Below, one piece after another: positions 40,590 to 49,765 of a stretch of DNA of 64,000 nt. A program made the position numbers and the translations under genes. This stretch comes from JACVRW01 sp963808545. Its GTDB lineage: Bacteria; Actinomycetota; Thermoleophilia; Solirubrobacterales; Thermoleophilaceae. The stretch lies in the NCBI GenBank assembly GCA_963808545.1, contig CAWEGB010000007.1:248001-312000 (forward strand). The letters run 5' to 3'. How positions within the stretch are numbered: position 1 is the first letter of the stretch; every line of letters begins with the position of its first letter. Under the pieces are notes generated by a model, which did no database searches, was not told the DNA's origin, and saw only the letters and a list, made by a program, of their open reading frames with translations.

Positions 40590-40621
40590 CGCCCGATGGT
40601 GGCAGGCGGCGCCCGGCCGGT

Positions 40622-42133
40622 CTAAGGGGCCGGTGGAATGGCCTGCTTGAAGCGGAAGCGGAAATCGGGATCGACCGTCTTCTTGATCTGGCGCAGGCGC
40701 GGCAGGTTGCCGGCGTAGTACGCCTGCTGCCAGCCCGAGAGCTGAGGATCGATGTAGTTCTGGTAGGCCTGCCCGGACGCGAACGGCCGCAGCGCTCGCC
40801 AGACGCCGTTGATCCACCGGTTGGCCGCGCGCCCGCCGCCGCCGCTGAAGTAGGCGCCGTACTGGAGCGAGAAGAGCATGTCGCGGTGAACGAAGGCCGT
40901 GGCGTCGGCGGCCGGCCGGTTGTAGGCGCCGCCGTAGGCGTCGAGGATGAGCGCGCCCGAGCCGCCGCCCGAGCGCTGCCGCCGCTCGATCCAGCTGACC
41001 ATCGTCGAGCGCGCTCTCGCCGACAGGGGCTCGTCGAAGTACTGGGACTTGGCGTAGAAGCTCGCGCGCGGAAGCTGGCCGCCCGGGAAGGTGCCGCTCG
41101 TGTGGCAGGACCGGAAGCTGCGGTCGGCGCAGCCCGCCCAGCGCAGCTGCAACGCCAGGTAGCCGGTGGTGCCCACGCTCACGCGTGCGCCGCTCACCCG
41201 GGCCAAGGGCCGGATCAGGCTGCGCAGCTTGGCCGGCGAGCCGAAGTACTGGCCGAGCGCCGTGATCTGGGGCGAGCCGGACCCCGTGCCCAGCGAGCAG
41301 ATCGAGGTGAGCTCGGGCGGCGCCTCGGGAGCGAAGCGCTGCCAGGCCGCCAGCACGGCGCTTGCCTGTGACCAGGGAAAGGAGATGAAGAACCACGCCG
41401 CCCGGCGTGCGCGATGCGTCTGGAGGGTCAGCGCGGTGGCGATCCCGAAGTTGCCACCGCCCCCGCCCTGGCAGGCCCAGAACAGGTCCTCGTCCGAGTT
41501 CGCGTCCACCTGCCGGATGCGCCCGTCGGCGGTGACGATGGTGACGGCGCGGAGGTTGTCGGTCATGAGGCCCCAGCGACGGCCGGCCAGCCCATGCCCG
41601 CCACCGAGCGCGAGGCCGGCCACGCCCACCGACGGACACGATCCTCCGGGCACGGTCAGTCCCCGGCGAGCCAGGGAGGAATACATATCGATCAGCTGCG
41701 CGCCGGCGCCGAGAGTCGCCCGGCCGCCCGACACGCGCACTCCGTTCATCCTCGAGAGGTCGACCACCACGCCGTTGCCGGTGGTCGAGTAGCCCGCGTA
41801 GCTGTGCCCTCCGGAGCGGGCCACCACGCTGACGTCGAAGCGGTTGGCCCACCTCACCACGGCGGCCACGTCCTGGGTGGACACCGGCTGGACCACGGCG
41901 TCGGGGCGGGTGCCGTCGTAGCGCAGGTTGTAGACCAGCCGAGCCTTGTTGTAGCCCGGCGTGCGCGGCAGCAGCACCTTGCCCTTGACCGCCGACCGCA
42001 ACGCGCGGGCGGCCTGCGGGGAAAGCGAGGAGGACTCGGCGGTGACGCCGGCGAGGCCCTGTCCGGGCAGGGCGAGCGCAAGAGCGCCCCCGGCCGCCCC
42101 GGTGAGGAACTCGCGACGGTCGAGTCCGGCCAC
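40622..42133 (-). CDS. Secreted FAD-binding oxidoreductase, berberine bridge enzyme type
   Basis: A 503-residue oxidase with a twin-arginine signal (RREFLTGAAGGALALALPG). The FAD-PCMH domain contains RSGGHSYAGYSTTGNG (His for covalent flavin) and GGSCPSVGVAGLALGGGHG, whose Cys would be the second attachment, so a bicovalent FAD is predicted. The C-terminal BBE motif is present (NYIDPQLSGWQQAYYAGNLP). The group oxidises alcohols, sugars or alkaloids. Length is normal. GTG 42133 opens the protein. Substrate is unknown; the flanking MFS genes suggest a secondary-metabolite or xenobiotic context, which is inference. Confidence 0.9.
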   Translation of the reverse strand: MAGLDRREFLTGAAGGALALALPGQGLAGVTAESSSLSPQAARALRSAVKGKVLLPRTPGYNKARLVYNLRYDGTRPDAVVQPVSTQDVAAVVRWANRFDVSVVARSGGHSYAGYSTTGNGVVVDLSRMNGVRVSGGRATLGAGAQLIDMYSSLARRGLTVPGGSCPSVGVAGLALGGGHGLAGRRWGLMTDNLRAVTIVTADGRIRQVDANSDEDLFWACQGGGGGNFGIATALTLQTHRARRAAWFFISFPWSQASAVLAAWQRFAPEAPPELTSICSLGTGSGSPQITALGQYFGSPAKLRSLIRPLARVSGARVSVGTTGYLALQLRWAGCADRSFRSCHTSGTFPGGQLPRASFYAKSQYFDEPLSARARSTMVSWIERRQRSGGGSGALILDAYGGAYNRPAADATAFVHRDMLFSLQYGAYFSGGGGRAANRWINGVWRALRPFASGQAYQNYIDPQLSGWQQAYYAGNLPRLRQIKKTVDPDFRFRFKQAIPPAP

Positions 42134-42150
42134 GCGCCGACTCTAACCGC

Positions 42151-43806
42151 TCAGGCCGGACTCGGCTCGGATTCCTGCGATCGGCCGCGGCCCCAGTCGC
42201 AGGGCGACTGGCGCGAACCCTCGTTGGTGGCTCCCACCAGCTGGCCGCCGGGGCAGTCGCGGGCCTCCACCCGCCGGGTCGGGTTGACGATCCCGATCAG
42301 GCCGAGGATGCCCCCCAGCGCCACCAGCACCGTGGCGATGGCGATGCCGATGCGGAAGGCGTCCACCGAGGCGCTCTCGGCCGCCGCCGACACCTCGCGC
42401 TGCACCGCCGGCGGGGCATCGGGCACGGCCACGTCGGTGAGCGGCTGTTGCTTGGCCTCGGCCACCGCCGGGGCCACGTCGGGCCGCTGCGCACGGTCGC
42501 CCAGCTCGTCGTCGAGCGCCGAGCCGAAGGCGGCCGCCACCACGGCACCCACCGCGGCGATGGCCACCAGGCTGGCCACGCGGGCGATCGCGTTGTTCAC
42601 GCCGGAGGCGATGCCGGCGTTGCGCTCGTCGGCGTCGGCGAGCACCGTGGCGGTGAGCGGCGCCACCGTCATCGACAGGCCGAGCGCGAACACGAGCAGC
42701 CCGGGCAGCAGGTCGGTGACGTAGTCCACGTCGGCGTCGAGCCGCAGGAACCACGCCAGGCCGACGGCTGCCACCAGGGGGCCAACGCCCATGAAGAAGC
42801 GCGGCCCGTGCCTGTCGGCCAGCGCCCCGAAGCGCGTGGAGAGAAGGAACATGACGATGGTCACCGGGATGCTGGCCGAGCCTGCCTCCAGCGCGTCGTA
42901 GCCCGCCACCTGCTGGAGGAACAGCACGAGGAAGAAGAACAGCAGCCCGAGGCCGCCGTACATCGAGAAGGTCTCGAAGTTGCCCAGCGCGAAGTTGCGG
43001 CGCCGGAACAGGCCGAGCGGGAGCATCGGGTGGGCGGTGCGCGACTCCCAGACGAGGAAGGAGGCGAACAGCAGCGCCCCACCGGCGAGCGTGCCGAACA
43101 CGGCCGGGCTGTCCCAGCCGCGCAGGGGCTGTTCGATCAGCCCGAAGGTCATGGACGCGAGCCCCAGCGCGCACAGGGTGGCGCCCACGAAGTCGACCTT
43201 GGCCTCCGGATCGCGGCCGCGGCCCTCGGGCACGGCGCGGACCACCAGCAGCAGCGTCACCAGGACGATCGGGATGTTGATGGCGAAGATCCAGCGCCAC
43301 GAGGCCGCATCCACGAGCTGGCCGCCCACCACCGGCCCCAGCACCGTGCCGATCCCGCCCCAGGCGGTCCACGCGCCCACGGCCTTGCCGCGCTCGTCCG
43401 GCGGGAAGGCGGCCACGATCACGGCGAGGGCCGCGGGAGTGAGCAGCGCGCCGGCCACGCCCTGCAGCGCACGGCTGAGCACCAGCAGCTCGATCGTGGG
43501 CGCCAGCGCGCAGAACAGCGAGGTCACGCCGAACAGCGCTGTGCCCAGGAAGAAGACCCGGCGCTCACCGAACAGGTCGCCCAGCGAGCCGCCGATCAAC
43601 AGCAGCGAGCCGAGCGTGACCAGGTAGGCGTTCGAGGTCCACTGCTGGCCGGCGAGCCCGCCCCCCAGGTCGTCGGCGATCGCCGGGAGCGCGATGTTGA
43701 CCACGGTGGAATCGACCGTGACGACCGTGGTGCCGAGGATCGCGGCTACCAGCACCAGCCGCTTCTCAGCGGCGCTCAGGCCGGGATCAGTCTGGTCCTG
43801 CGCCAT
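42151..43806 (-). CDS. MFS transporter, DHA2 (14-span) type
   Basis: A 551-residue drug exporter: TTVVTVDSTVVNIALPAIAD, motif A GGSLGDLFGERRVFFLG, motif C WTAWGGIGTVLGPVVGGQLV, and 14 spans. A long soluble insert precedes the last span, and a C-terminal tail contains two cysteines (DCPGGQLVGATNEG, SPCDWGRG), which is unusual. ATG 43806 overlaps the citrate synthase end by 20 bases. The gene is 17 bases upstream of the BBE oxidase gene in the same direction, so these genes may be one unit. Confidence 0.88.
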   Translation of the reverse strand: MAQDQTDPGLSAAEKRLVLVAAILGTTVVTVDSTVVNIALPAIADDLGGGLAGQQWTSNAYLVTLGSLLLIGGSLGDLFGERRVFFLGTALFGVTSLFCALAPTIELLVLSRALQGVAGALLTPAALAVIVAAFPPDERGKAVGAWTAWGGIGTVLGPVVGGQLVDAASWRWIFAINIPIVLVTLLLVVRAVPEGRGRDPEAKVDFVGATLCALGLASMTFGLIEQPLRGWDSPAVFGTLAGGALLFASFLVWESRTAHPMLPLGLFRRRNFALGNFETFSMYGGLGLLFFFLVLFLQQVAGYDALEAGSASIPVTIVMFLLSTRFGALADRHGPRFFMGVGPLVAAVGLAWFLRLDADVDYVTDLLPGLLVFALGLSMTVAPLTATVLADADERNAGIASGVNNAIARVASLVAIAAVGAVVAAAFGSALDDELGDRAQRPDVAPAVAEAKQQPLTDVAVPDAPPAVQREVSAAAESASVDAFRIGIAIATVLVALGGILGLIGIVNPTRRVEARDCPGGQLVGATNEGSRQSPCDWGRGRSQESEPSPA

Positions 43807-44887
43807 TCACGGCGTCCGCGTCGCGCGGCTCCGGCCCCACGTAGCGCGCGCTCGGCCGGATCAGCCGCGCCTCGCGCTTCTGCTCCATGATGTGAGCCGC
43901 CCAGCCACCCACACGGGCGCAGGAGAACAGCGGCGTGAACAGGTCCGGCGGCACGTCGGCGAAATCGAGCACCACAGCCGACCAGAACTCCACGTTGGTG
44001 GCCAGCACGCGGTCGGGCTTGCGCGCCTTGAGCTCGGCCAGCGCGGCCGCCTCCAGGCGCTCCGCCACCTCGAGCCGAGGGGCGCCGATCTCCTTGGCCG
44101 TGCGTCGCAGCACGCGGGCGCGCGGGTCCTCCGCCCGGTAGACGCGGTGGCCGAAGCCCATCAGGCGCTCACCGCGGTCGAGCGCGTCCTTGACCCAGCG
44201 CTCGGCGTCGCCCGTCTCCTCCACGCCGTCCAGCATCTGGAGCACCCGCGAGGGCGCTCCGCCGTGGAGCGGCCCCGAGAGCGCGCCCACGGCCGCCGAC
44301 AGGGCGGCGCCCACGTCGGCGCCCGTCGAGGCCACCACACGGGCGGTGAAGGTCGAGGCGTTCATGCCGTGCTCGGCGGCCGAGATCCAGTAGGCGTCGA
44401 TGGCCTTGACGTGACGCGGATCGGCCTCGCCTCGCCAGCGGATGAGGAACCGCTCGGGGATGGACTGCGCCTTGTCGATCTCCAGCTGGGGCACGGGCGG
44501 GCGACCGACCCCGCGGGCGGACTGCGCCACGAACGAGAGTGCCATGACCGAGGTCCGCGCGAGGTCCTCACGGGCCTGCTCGTCGGAGATGTCGATCAGC
44601 TGCTGAAGGCCCCACTCGGGGGCGAGCATGGCGAGCCCGGCCTGGAGGTCGACCCGTGGATCGCCGGTGCGGACGGTAAGCGGATGAGGCTGGGCGGGCG
44701 GCAGCCCGGGGTCGTACTGGCCGTCCACGAGCAGCCCCCAGACCTTCTCGAAGGGCACGCGGCCGACGAGATCCTCGATGTCGACACCGCGGTAACGAAG
44801 CGCGCCGCCCTCCTTGTCGGGCTCGGCGATCGTGGTGTCGAAGGCGATTACTCCCTCGAGTCCCGAGGGGACCTCGATGAGCGCCAT
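43787..44887 (-). CDS. gltA: Citrate synthase
   Basis: A 366-residue citrate synthase of the short bacterial type, condensing acetyl-CoA and oxaloacetate. The catalytic residues lie in AEHGMNASTFTARV (His), GPLHGGAPSRVLQML (His) and NVEFWSAVVLDFADVP (Asp). ERLMGFGHRVYRAEDPRA binds substrate. AAGGAGG lies five bases before ATG 44887, the best Shine-Dalgarno on this strand. A TATTCT box about 50 bases upstream is a candidate -10. Its length fits paralogues such as CitA as well as GltA, so this may not be the main citrate synthase. Confidence 0.93.
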   Translation of the reverse strand: MALIEVPSGLEGVIAFDTTIAEPDKEGGALRYRGVDIEDLVGRVPFEKVWGLLVDGQYDPGLPPAQPHPLTVRTGDPRVDLQAGLAMLAPEWGLQQLIDISDEQAREDLARTSVMALSFVAQSARGVGRPPVPQLEIDKAQSIPERFLIRWRGEADPRHVKAIDAYWISAAEHGMNASTFTARVVASTGADVGAALSAAVGALSGPLHGGAPSRVLQMLDGVEETGDAERWVKDALDRGERLMGFGHRVYRAEDPRARVLRRTAKEIGAPRLEVAERLEAAALAELKARKPDRVLATNVEFWSAVVLDFADVPPDLFTPLFSCARVGGWAAHIMEQKREARLIRPSARYVGPEPRDADAVNGAGPD

Positions 44888-44939
44888 GGAAGCCTCCTTG
44901 GGACGACGGCAGGACGTTTCTGAGAATACTTGGGTCGTC

Positions 44940-45395
44940 ATGCCCGCCTCCGTGCGCATCGCCACCGCCGAGGACGCCGAGGACGTCGCTCGCCTCCTGA
45001 TCGCCTTCCGCAACTGGACCGGGCGCAGCGAGCCCGGCGACGAGAGCTTTCGGGCGAGCGTCAGGCAGCTGCTCGGCGATCCCGGCACCGAGTACCTGCT
45101 GGCCGGCGATCCACCCGCCGGCGTCGCGCAGCTGCGCTACCGCTACGGCATCTGGTACGCGGCCCACGACTGCTGGCTCGAGGACCTCTACGTATCCGAC
45201 ACCGCCCGCGGGAGCGGATTGGGCCGCGCGCTGGTGGAGGCGGCGTTCGAACGCGCGCGCGCCCGTGGCTGCCGGCGCATCGAGCTCGACGTGGACGAGG
45301 CCAACCACCCCGCCGTCGCTCTCTACGAGTCGCTCGGCTTCGCCTCGGGCACGGGCCCGGGAGAGCGCAACCTGTTCATGCGCCGGCGCTTCTGA
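44940..45395 (+). CDS. GNAT-family N-acetyltransferase
   Basis: A 151-residue acetyltransferase: SVRIATAEDAEDVARLLIAF, GVAQLRYRYGIWYAAHDC, LEDLYVSDTARGSGLGRALV (the acetyl-CoA pyrophosphate loop R-G-S-G-L-G) and HPAVALYESLGFASG. All four GNAT blocks are in order. ATG 44940 starts the protein; the citrate synthase gene is divergent, 52 bases away. The acceptor substrate cannot be predicted from sequence. It is convergent with an SDR gene. Confidence 0.9.
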   Translation: MPASVRIATAEDAEDVARLLIAFRNWTGRSEPGDESFRASVRQLLGDPGTEYLLAGDPPAGVAQLRYRYGIWYAAHDCWLEDLYVSDTARGSGLGRALVEAAFERARARGCRRIELDVDEANHPAVALYESLGFASGTGPGERNLFMRRRF

Positions 45396-45405
45396 GGCGC
45401 CGCGT

Positions 45406-46179
45406 TCAGCGCTCGAATACGCGGGTGAGCGCGGCGTCGAGGACTCCCGCGGGCCCGCGCGAGGCGAGCTTGGCCAGGCGTTCCGCGCCGGTGGGGTTGA
45501 GGACCTCGTCGTCGTCCTCGATCGCGCTCACGATCTTCTCGGCCCACTCTCGGGGCTCGATCCCGTCGAGCTTCGAGGTGTCCGCGACGTGCGGCTCATA
45601 GTCCTCGCGCACCTCCTCGAGCATGTCGGTCTCCACGCCGGGAGTGACGAGATGCAGCACCCCCACCGGGCTGTCGTCGAGCTCGCGTCGCAGGGCTTCG
45701 CTGAAGCCGACGACCGCCGACTTGCTCGCCGAGTACACGGCAGCGCCGGGGAAGTGGGCGTAGCCGGCAATGCTCGCGTTGTTCACGATCCTGCCGTGGC
45801 CGCGAGCCAGCATCGGGGGCAGCAGTCGATAGGTCAGGTGCACCAGGCCGGCCACGTTCACCTGAAGCAGGTCGTAGTACTCGGTCAGGTCGCCCTGGTC
45901 GAACAGCCCGCCGGCGAACTGACCGGCGTTGTTGACGAGGACGTCGACCCGGGTGTCGCCGAGCTCGGCGAGCGACTCCTCGATGGCCTCGCGCGACGAC
46001 AGCTCCATGCGCACGGGCCGCACGACACGAGCCGAGCCGCCCGGCACGAGCTCGAAGTCGTCTGGGTTGCGCATGCCGCTGAGCACGTGGACGTCGCGGG
46101 TGGCGAGCTCCTCCACGATCGCCCTGCCGATGCCCTGCTCTGAGCCTGTGACGAGGATGGTCTGTCCGGAAAGATCCAT
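45406..46179 (-). CDS. Short-chain dehydrogenase/reductase
   Basis: A 257-residue SDR. TGSEQGIGRAIVEEL is the cofactor motif, DVLVNNAGQFAGG the NNAG block, NNASIAGYAHFPGAAVYSAS with the adjoining K the catalytic S-Y-K segment, and the following TPGVETDM the active-site closing loop. The set is complete and the length typical. ATG 46179 is used. It lies 18 bases downstream of the zinc dehydrogenase gene in the same direction; both are probably one operon. The substrate is not predictable. Confidence 0.92.
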   Translation of the reverse strand: MDLSGQTILVTGSEQGIGRAIVEELATRDVHVLSGMRNPDDFELVPGGSARVVRPVRMELSSREAIEESLAELGDTRVDVLVNNAGQFAGGLFDQGDLTEYYDLLQVNVAGLVHLTYRLLPPMLARGHGRIVNNASIAGYAHFPGAAVYSASKSAVVGFSEALRRELDDSPVGVLHLVTPGVETDMLEEVREDYEPHVADTSKLDGIEPREWAEKIVSAIEDDDEVLNPTGAERLAKLASRGPAGVLDAALTRVFER

Positions 46180-46197
46180 GTTGGCCTGATCCCCGGG

Positions 46198-47382
46198 CTA
46201 GGGCTGAAGCACCACCTTGATCGCGCCATCCTCCTTCTTCTGGAAGATCTCGTAGCCGTGCGCCGCCTCGTCGAGCGCCAGGCGGTGGGTCACGAGATCC
46301 CCGGTACCCAGCGGATCGCCGTCGTCGGTGAGCAGGGGGATGATCTCGTCCACCCAGCGCCGCACGTTGGCCTGGCCCATGCGCAGCTGGAGCTGCTTGT
46401 CGAACAGCTGCATCATGTTCATCGGGTCCTGAGCGCCGCCGTAGACGCCGCTGATCGACACGGTGCCGCCGCGGCGCACGGAATCGATGCACCCCTGCAG
46501 GGCCACCAGGCGATCGACGCCCGCCTTCTCGATGATCGGCCGGGCCAGGGCGTCGGGCACCAGCCCCGCGGCGGCCTGGGCCACCTCGCCCAGCGGAGCG
46601 CCGTGGGCCTCCATGCCGACGGCGTCGATCACGGCGTCAGCACCGCGGCCGGCGGTGCGCTCTCTGATCGCGTCGGCCACATCGTCGACCTCATCCAGGT
46701 TCACGGTGTCGACGCCGTGGCGGCGGGCCATCTCGATCCGCTCCGGCACTCGATCGACCCCGATCACCTGGCCGGCCCCCTGGTGGCGGGCCACGCGGCA
46801 GCACATCTGTCCGATCGGCCCGAGGCCGAAGACGGCCAGCGACCCGCCCTCGGGGGCGTCGGCGTAGGCCACGGCCTGCCACGCGGTGGGCAGCACGTCG
46901 GAGAGGAACACGAAGCGCTCGTCGGGCGGCCCCTCGGGAACCTTGATGGGCCCGAAGTGGGCCTGCGGGACGCGCAGGAACTCGGCCTGGCCGCCCGGCA
47001 CCTGGCCATAGAGCTTGGTGTAGCCGAGCAGCGCCGCGCCCTTGTCCTGCTCGCGCACCTGGGTGGTCTCGCACTGCGAGTACAGCTGGCGGTCGCACAT
47101 CCAGCACGCGCCACAGGAGATGTTGAAGGGCACCACCACGCGATCCCCGGGCGCGATGTTCGTGACCTCGCTGCCCACCTCCTCCACCACGCCCATCGGC
47201 TCGTGGCCGAGGATGTCGCCCTCGTCGATGAATGCTCCGAGCACCTCGTAGAGATGCAGGTCGGAGCCGCAGATGCAGGTGGAGGTGATGCGCACCACCG
47301 CGTCGGTGGGCTGCTCGATGCTTGGGTCGGGGACCGTGTCGACACGCACGTCCCGCTTGCCATGCCAGGTGACCGCTTTCAT
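46198..47382 (-). CDS. Zinc-dependent alcohol dehydrogenase, formaldehyde-dehydrogenase-like
   Basis: A 394-residue medium-chain dehydrogenase. Catalytic zinc ligands are Cys in TSTCICGSDLH, His/Glu in GHEPMGVVEEVG and a later Asp region. The structural zinc site is SCGACWMCDRQLYSQC. The NAD motif is VFGLGPIGQMCCRVA. Length and the extra segment (EMAHGAPL-like region near 270) fit the glutathione-independent formaldehyde dehydrogenase-like group. It probably oxidises or reduces an aldehyde or alcohol with NAD. ATG 47382 is nearly back to back with an ATG on the other strand (47381). The SDR gene follows in the operon. Confidence 0.9.
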   Translation of the reverse strand: MKAVTWHGKRDVRVDTVPDPSIEQPTDAVVRITSTCICGSDLHLYEVLGAFIDEGDILGHEPMGVVEEVGSEVTNIAPGDRVVVPFNISCGACWMCDRQLYSQCETTQVREQDKGAALLGYTKLYGQVPGGQAEFLRVPQAHFGPIKVPEGPPDERFVFLSDVLPTAWQAVAYADAPEGGSLAVFGLGPIGQMCCRVARHQGAGQVIGVDRVPERIEMARRHGVDTVNLDEVDDVADAIRERTAGRGADAVIDAVGMEAHGAPLGEVAQAAAGLVPDALARPIIEKAGVDRLVALQGCIDSVRRGGTVSISGVYGGAQDPMNMMQLFDKQLQLRMGQANVRRWVDEIIPLLTDDGDPLGTGDLVTHRLALDEAAHGYEIFQKKEDGAIKVVLQP

Positions 47383-47482
47383 GGCCGGGCTGCTACCCGC
47401 CCGGCCAAGGGCGAAAAGTGGCGAGAGCGCCAACCCGGAGGCGCCGTCGTTTCTCTGGGGTCGGCCGGGGTACCCGCCGCGC

Positions 47483-48070
47483 GTGGCCTCACTCACCTTC
47501 GACGACGGTCCGGATCCACGCGGGACCCCGCGTGTTCTCGACGCGCTGGCCGAGGCCGGGGTGCGGGCCACCTTCTTCGTGATGGCGGGCCGAGCCCGGG
47601 AATGGCCGGAGCTCGTGGAGCGCGCCGCCGCGGAGGGACACGAGATTCAGCTGCACTGCCTGGAGCACGTGCGGCACACCGAAGCATCGCGCGGGCAGGT
47701 TGAGGCCGACACCGACTCCGCTCTGGCCCTGCTCGAGCCGCTCTCCGTGCATCCCGGCCGCTGGCGTCCGCCATGGGGGGCCTGCGCACCCTGGACCCAG
47801 GACGTGGCCGGCGCCCGCGACCTTCGCCTCGCCGGGTGGACGCTCGACACGCAGGACTGGTCGGGACTTCCGGCCGAGGTGATGCTCCGGCGCAGCCTTG
47901 CCGCCGCCGGCGACGACTCGGTCGTGCTGCTCCACGACGGATTGGGCCCGGGTGCCCGTCGCGAAGGCTGCGAGCAGACCGCGGACCTGATCGTGCCGCT
48001 CGTCGAGGCGCTGCACCAGCGGGGCGTGAGCTGTGAGGCCCTCGGCGACCGCCCGGTGGCGCCGGCGTGA
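47483..48070 (+). CDS. NodB-like polysaccharide deacetylase (CE4 family)
   Basis: A 195-residue carbohydrate esterase 4 domain with all five motifs: TFDDGPDPRGTPRVLDAL, HEIQLHCLEHVRHTE (metal His pair), RWRPPWGACAP, GWTLDTQDW and SVVLLHDG. It would remove N-acetyl groups from a GlcNAc-containing glycan or sugar. No signal peptide, so it acts inside the cell unless the start is upstream. In-frame ATG 47381 would add SFLWGRPGYPPRV, which looks conserved, and is a real alternative. It is the first gene of a five-gene overlapping operon; the next gene starts within its stop (GTGA). Confidence 0.85.
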   Translation: MASLTFDDGPDPRGTPRVLDALAEAGVRATFFVMAGRAREWPELVERAAAEGHEIQLHCLEHVRHTEASRGQVEADTDSALALLEPLSVHPGRWRPPWGACAPWTQDVAGARDLRLAGWTLDTQDWSGLPAEVMLRRSLAAAGDDSVVLLHDGLGPGARREGCEQTADLIVPLVEALHQRGVSCEALGDRPVAPA

Positions 48071-49170
48071 GCACGACCTCCTCCCCGGCCCGCTCGGATG
48101 CGCCGGCAGCGTGGCTGCGTCAGGCGCTGGCGCGGATCCAGGCCCGGGCGGAGGCCCGGGATCGGGCCCCGGCCTTTCCCGATGACGCCTTCGCCGAGCT
48201 GCGCCGGGCGGGCGCCCTGGCGCTGACGCTGCCGGCGCCAGACGGTGCGCGACTCGTCTCGCACGCCGAGGAGTGGGCCGCCGTCCGCGCGGTGGCTCGC
48301 GCCGACGCCTCGGTCGGGCGCATCTACGACGGCCATCTGAACGCCGTGGAGCGGCTGAGCGTGACCGCACCCGAGCCGCTCCGCTCCCGCGAGCTGGAGG
48401 CGGTGGCGGCCGGTGAGCTGTTGCTGGGCGTGTGGGGCGCGGATCCCGGGCCCGGTGAGGGACCGCCCGCGCGCCTGCAGCGGCGGACCGGGATCGGCAC
48501 GACGCTGTCCGGCGCCAAGGTGTTCTGTTCGGGCGCCGGAGGTATCGATCGCGCCCTGGTGCTCGTCCGCGACGAGGCACCAGGTCCGCCGTCGCTGGCC
48601 TACGTCGACCTGAGCGACGGAGTCGAGATCGACCGTGGCTGGTACCGGGGCGCCGGGATGCGCGCGTCCGAGAGCCACCGGGTCGTCTTCTACGGCGCGC
48701 GGGTGCTGGCGGTCCTCGGCGAGCCGGGCGAACTGCTGCGCGAGCCCTGGTTCGGGCGGGACGCCATCCGCACAGCCGCCACCTGGGCGGGCATCGCCGA
48801 TTCGGCGGCCGACGACGCACTGGACCTGTTGGCCGCGCGCGACCCGCGCTCGCCCCTCGAGGCGCTCGCCGCGGGCTCGATCGCCGCCGCTCGCAACACG
48901 ATCGACGCGCTGCTCGCCGCCGCGGCGGCTCGCGCCGAGGCCGCACCGGGCGCGTCGCAGCGCCAGGAGTCGATTTTGCTGCGTGCCCAACTGGCCCAGT
49001 CCGCCGAGAACCTGCTCGACCATGCCACCCGGGCCTGCGGCTCGCGTCCACTGGCCACCGGCTCGGCGCTCGATCGCGCGCGACGCGACCTCGGCGTGTT
49101 CCTGTTCCAGCACCGTCTAGACCCTCTGCTGGTCCGCGCGGGAGAGGCGCTGCTCGATGAACTGGGCTGA
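48067..49170 (+). CDS. Acyl-CoA dehydrogenase-like protein without the catalytic Glu motif
   Basis: A 367-residue protein with an acyl-CoA dehydrogenase fold: a helical start (AELRRAGALALTLPAP), SVGRIYDGHLNAVERLS, a beta-domain GTTLSGAKVFCSGAGGIDRA and long C-terminal helices. It lacks the Tyr-Glu-Gly-Thr catalytic-base motif and the E-P-D-A-G-S-D motif. It may be an oxygen- or FMN-dependent variant (like DszC-type monooxygenases) or inactive. GTG 48067 overlaps the deacetylase stop, and its own end overlaps the methyltransferase start by 14 bases. It sits inside a glycan-modification operon, an unusual context for beta-oxidation. Confidence 0.75.
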   Translation: MSTTSSPARSDAPAAWLRQALARIQARAEARDRAPAFPDDAFAELRRAGALALTLPAPDGARLVSHAEEWAAVRAVARADASVGRIYDGHLNAVERLSVTAPEPLRSRELEAVAAGELLLGVWGADPGPGEGPPARLQRRTGIGTTLSGAKVFCSGAGGIDRALVLVRDEAPGPPSLAYVDLSDGVEIDRGWYRGAGMRASESHRVVFYGARVLAVLGEPGELLREPWFGRDAIRTAATWAGIADSAADDALDLLAARDPRSPLEALAAGSIAAARNTIDALLAAAAARAEAAPGASQRQESILLRAQLAQSAENLLDHATRACGSRPLATGSALDRARRDLGVFLFQHRLDPLLVRAGEALLDELG

Positions 49171-49765
49171 GCGAATCGCCCGCGACGACCGCCTGACCGG
49201 GTCCTACTTCGACCGGCTGTACGAGCGCGACGAGGACCCGTGGAGGTTCGAGTCGAGCCCGTACGAGAAGGCGAAGTACGAGGCCACGCTCGACGCGCTG
49301 GGCTCGCCGGAGCGCCGCTTCAAGCGTGCCTTCGAGGCCGGCTGCTCGATCGGTGTGTTCACCGAGCTTCTGGCCGGGCGCTGCGATGACCTGCTCGCGG
49401 TGGATCTCTCGCCGATCGCGGTTGAGCGAGCGAAGGAACGCCTGCGCGGCCGCGACCACGTGAAGGTCGAGCAGAGGGCGCTGCCGGAAGAGCTTCCCGA
49501 CGGCCCGTTCGACCTCGTGGTGTGCTCGGAGATCCTCTACTACTGGAGCGCCGGCCTGCTCGAAAGGTCCCTCGGCGATCTTGGCGGGCTGATCGGTCCG
49601 GGCGGCAGCCTCGTGGCGGTGCACTGGCGGCCACGCACCCGCAGCTACCCACAGCTGGGCGACGAGGTTCACGACCGTCTGAGCCAAGGGCTCGAAGCTC
49701 TCGTGCACGCGCGATCGGTCACCGAGCCGCTCTACCGACTCGACCGTTGGGACCGGCGGGCGTGA
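49157..49765 (+). CDS. NodS-like SAM-dependent methyltransferase
   Basis: A 202-residue class I methyltransferase of the NodS group. GSYFDRLYERDEDPWRFESS is the group's N-terminal signature, RAFEAGCSIGVFTELLAGR is motif I for SAM, AVDLSPIAVERAKERL is motif II and LVVCSEILYYWSAGLLERSL is the conserved C-terminal block. NodS N-methylates a deacetylated chito-oligosaccharide, so pairing with a NodB-like deacetylase is striking. ATG 49157 overlaps the previous gene by 14 bases and the next by four (GTGA). Substrate here unknown. Confidence 0.87.
   Translation: MNWAERIARDDRLTGSYFDRLYERDEDPWRFESSPYEKAKYEATLDALGSPERRFKRAFEAGCSIGVFTELLAGRCDDLLAVDLSPIAVERAKERLRGRDHVKVEQRALPEELPDGPFDLVVCSEILYYWSAGLLERSLGDLGGLIGPGGSLVAVHWRPRTRSYPQLGDEVHDRLSQGLEALVHARSVTEPLYRLDRWDRRA

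Noticed and set aside
47489..49708. A 739-codon open frame on the minus strand
   Set aside because: It lies opposite well-supported genes of the five-gene operon, has no domain pattern and is rich in Arg and Pro, as expected of antisense frames in very GC-rich DNA.
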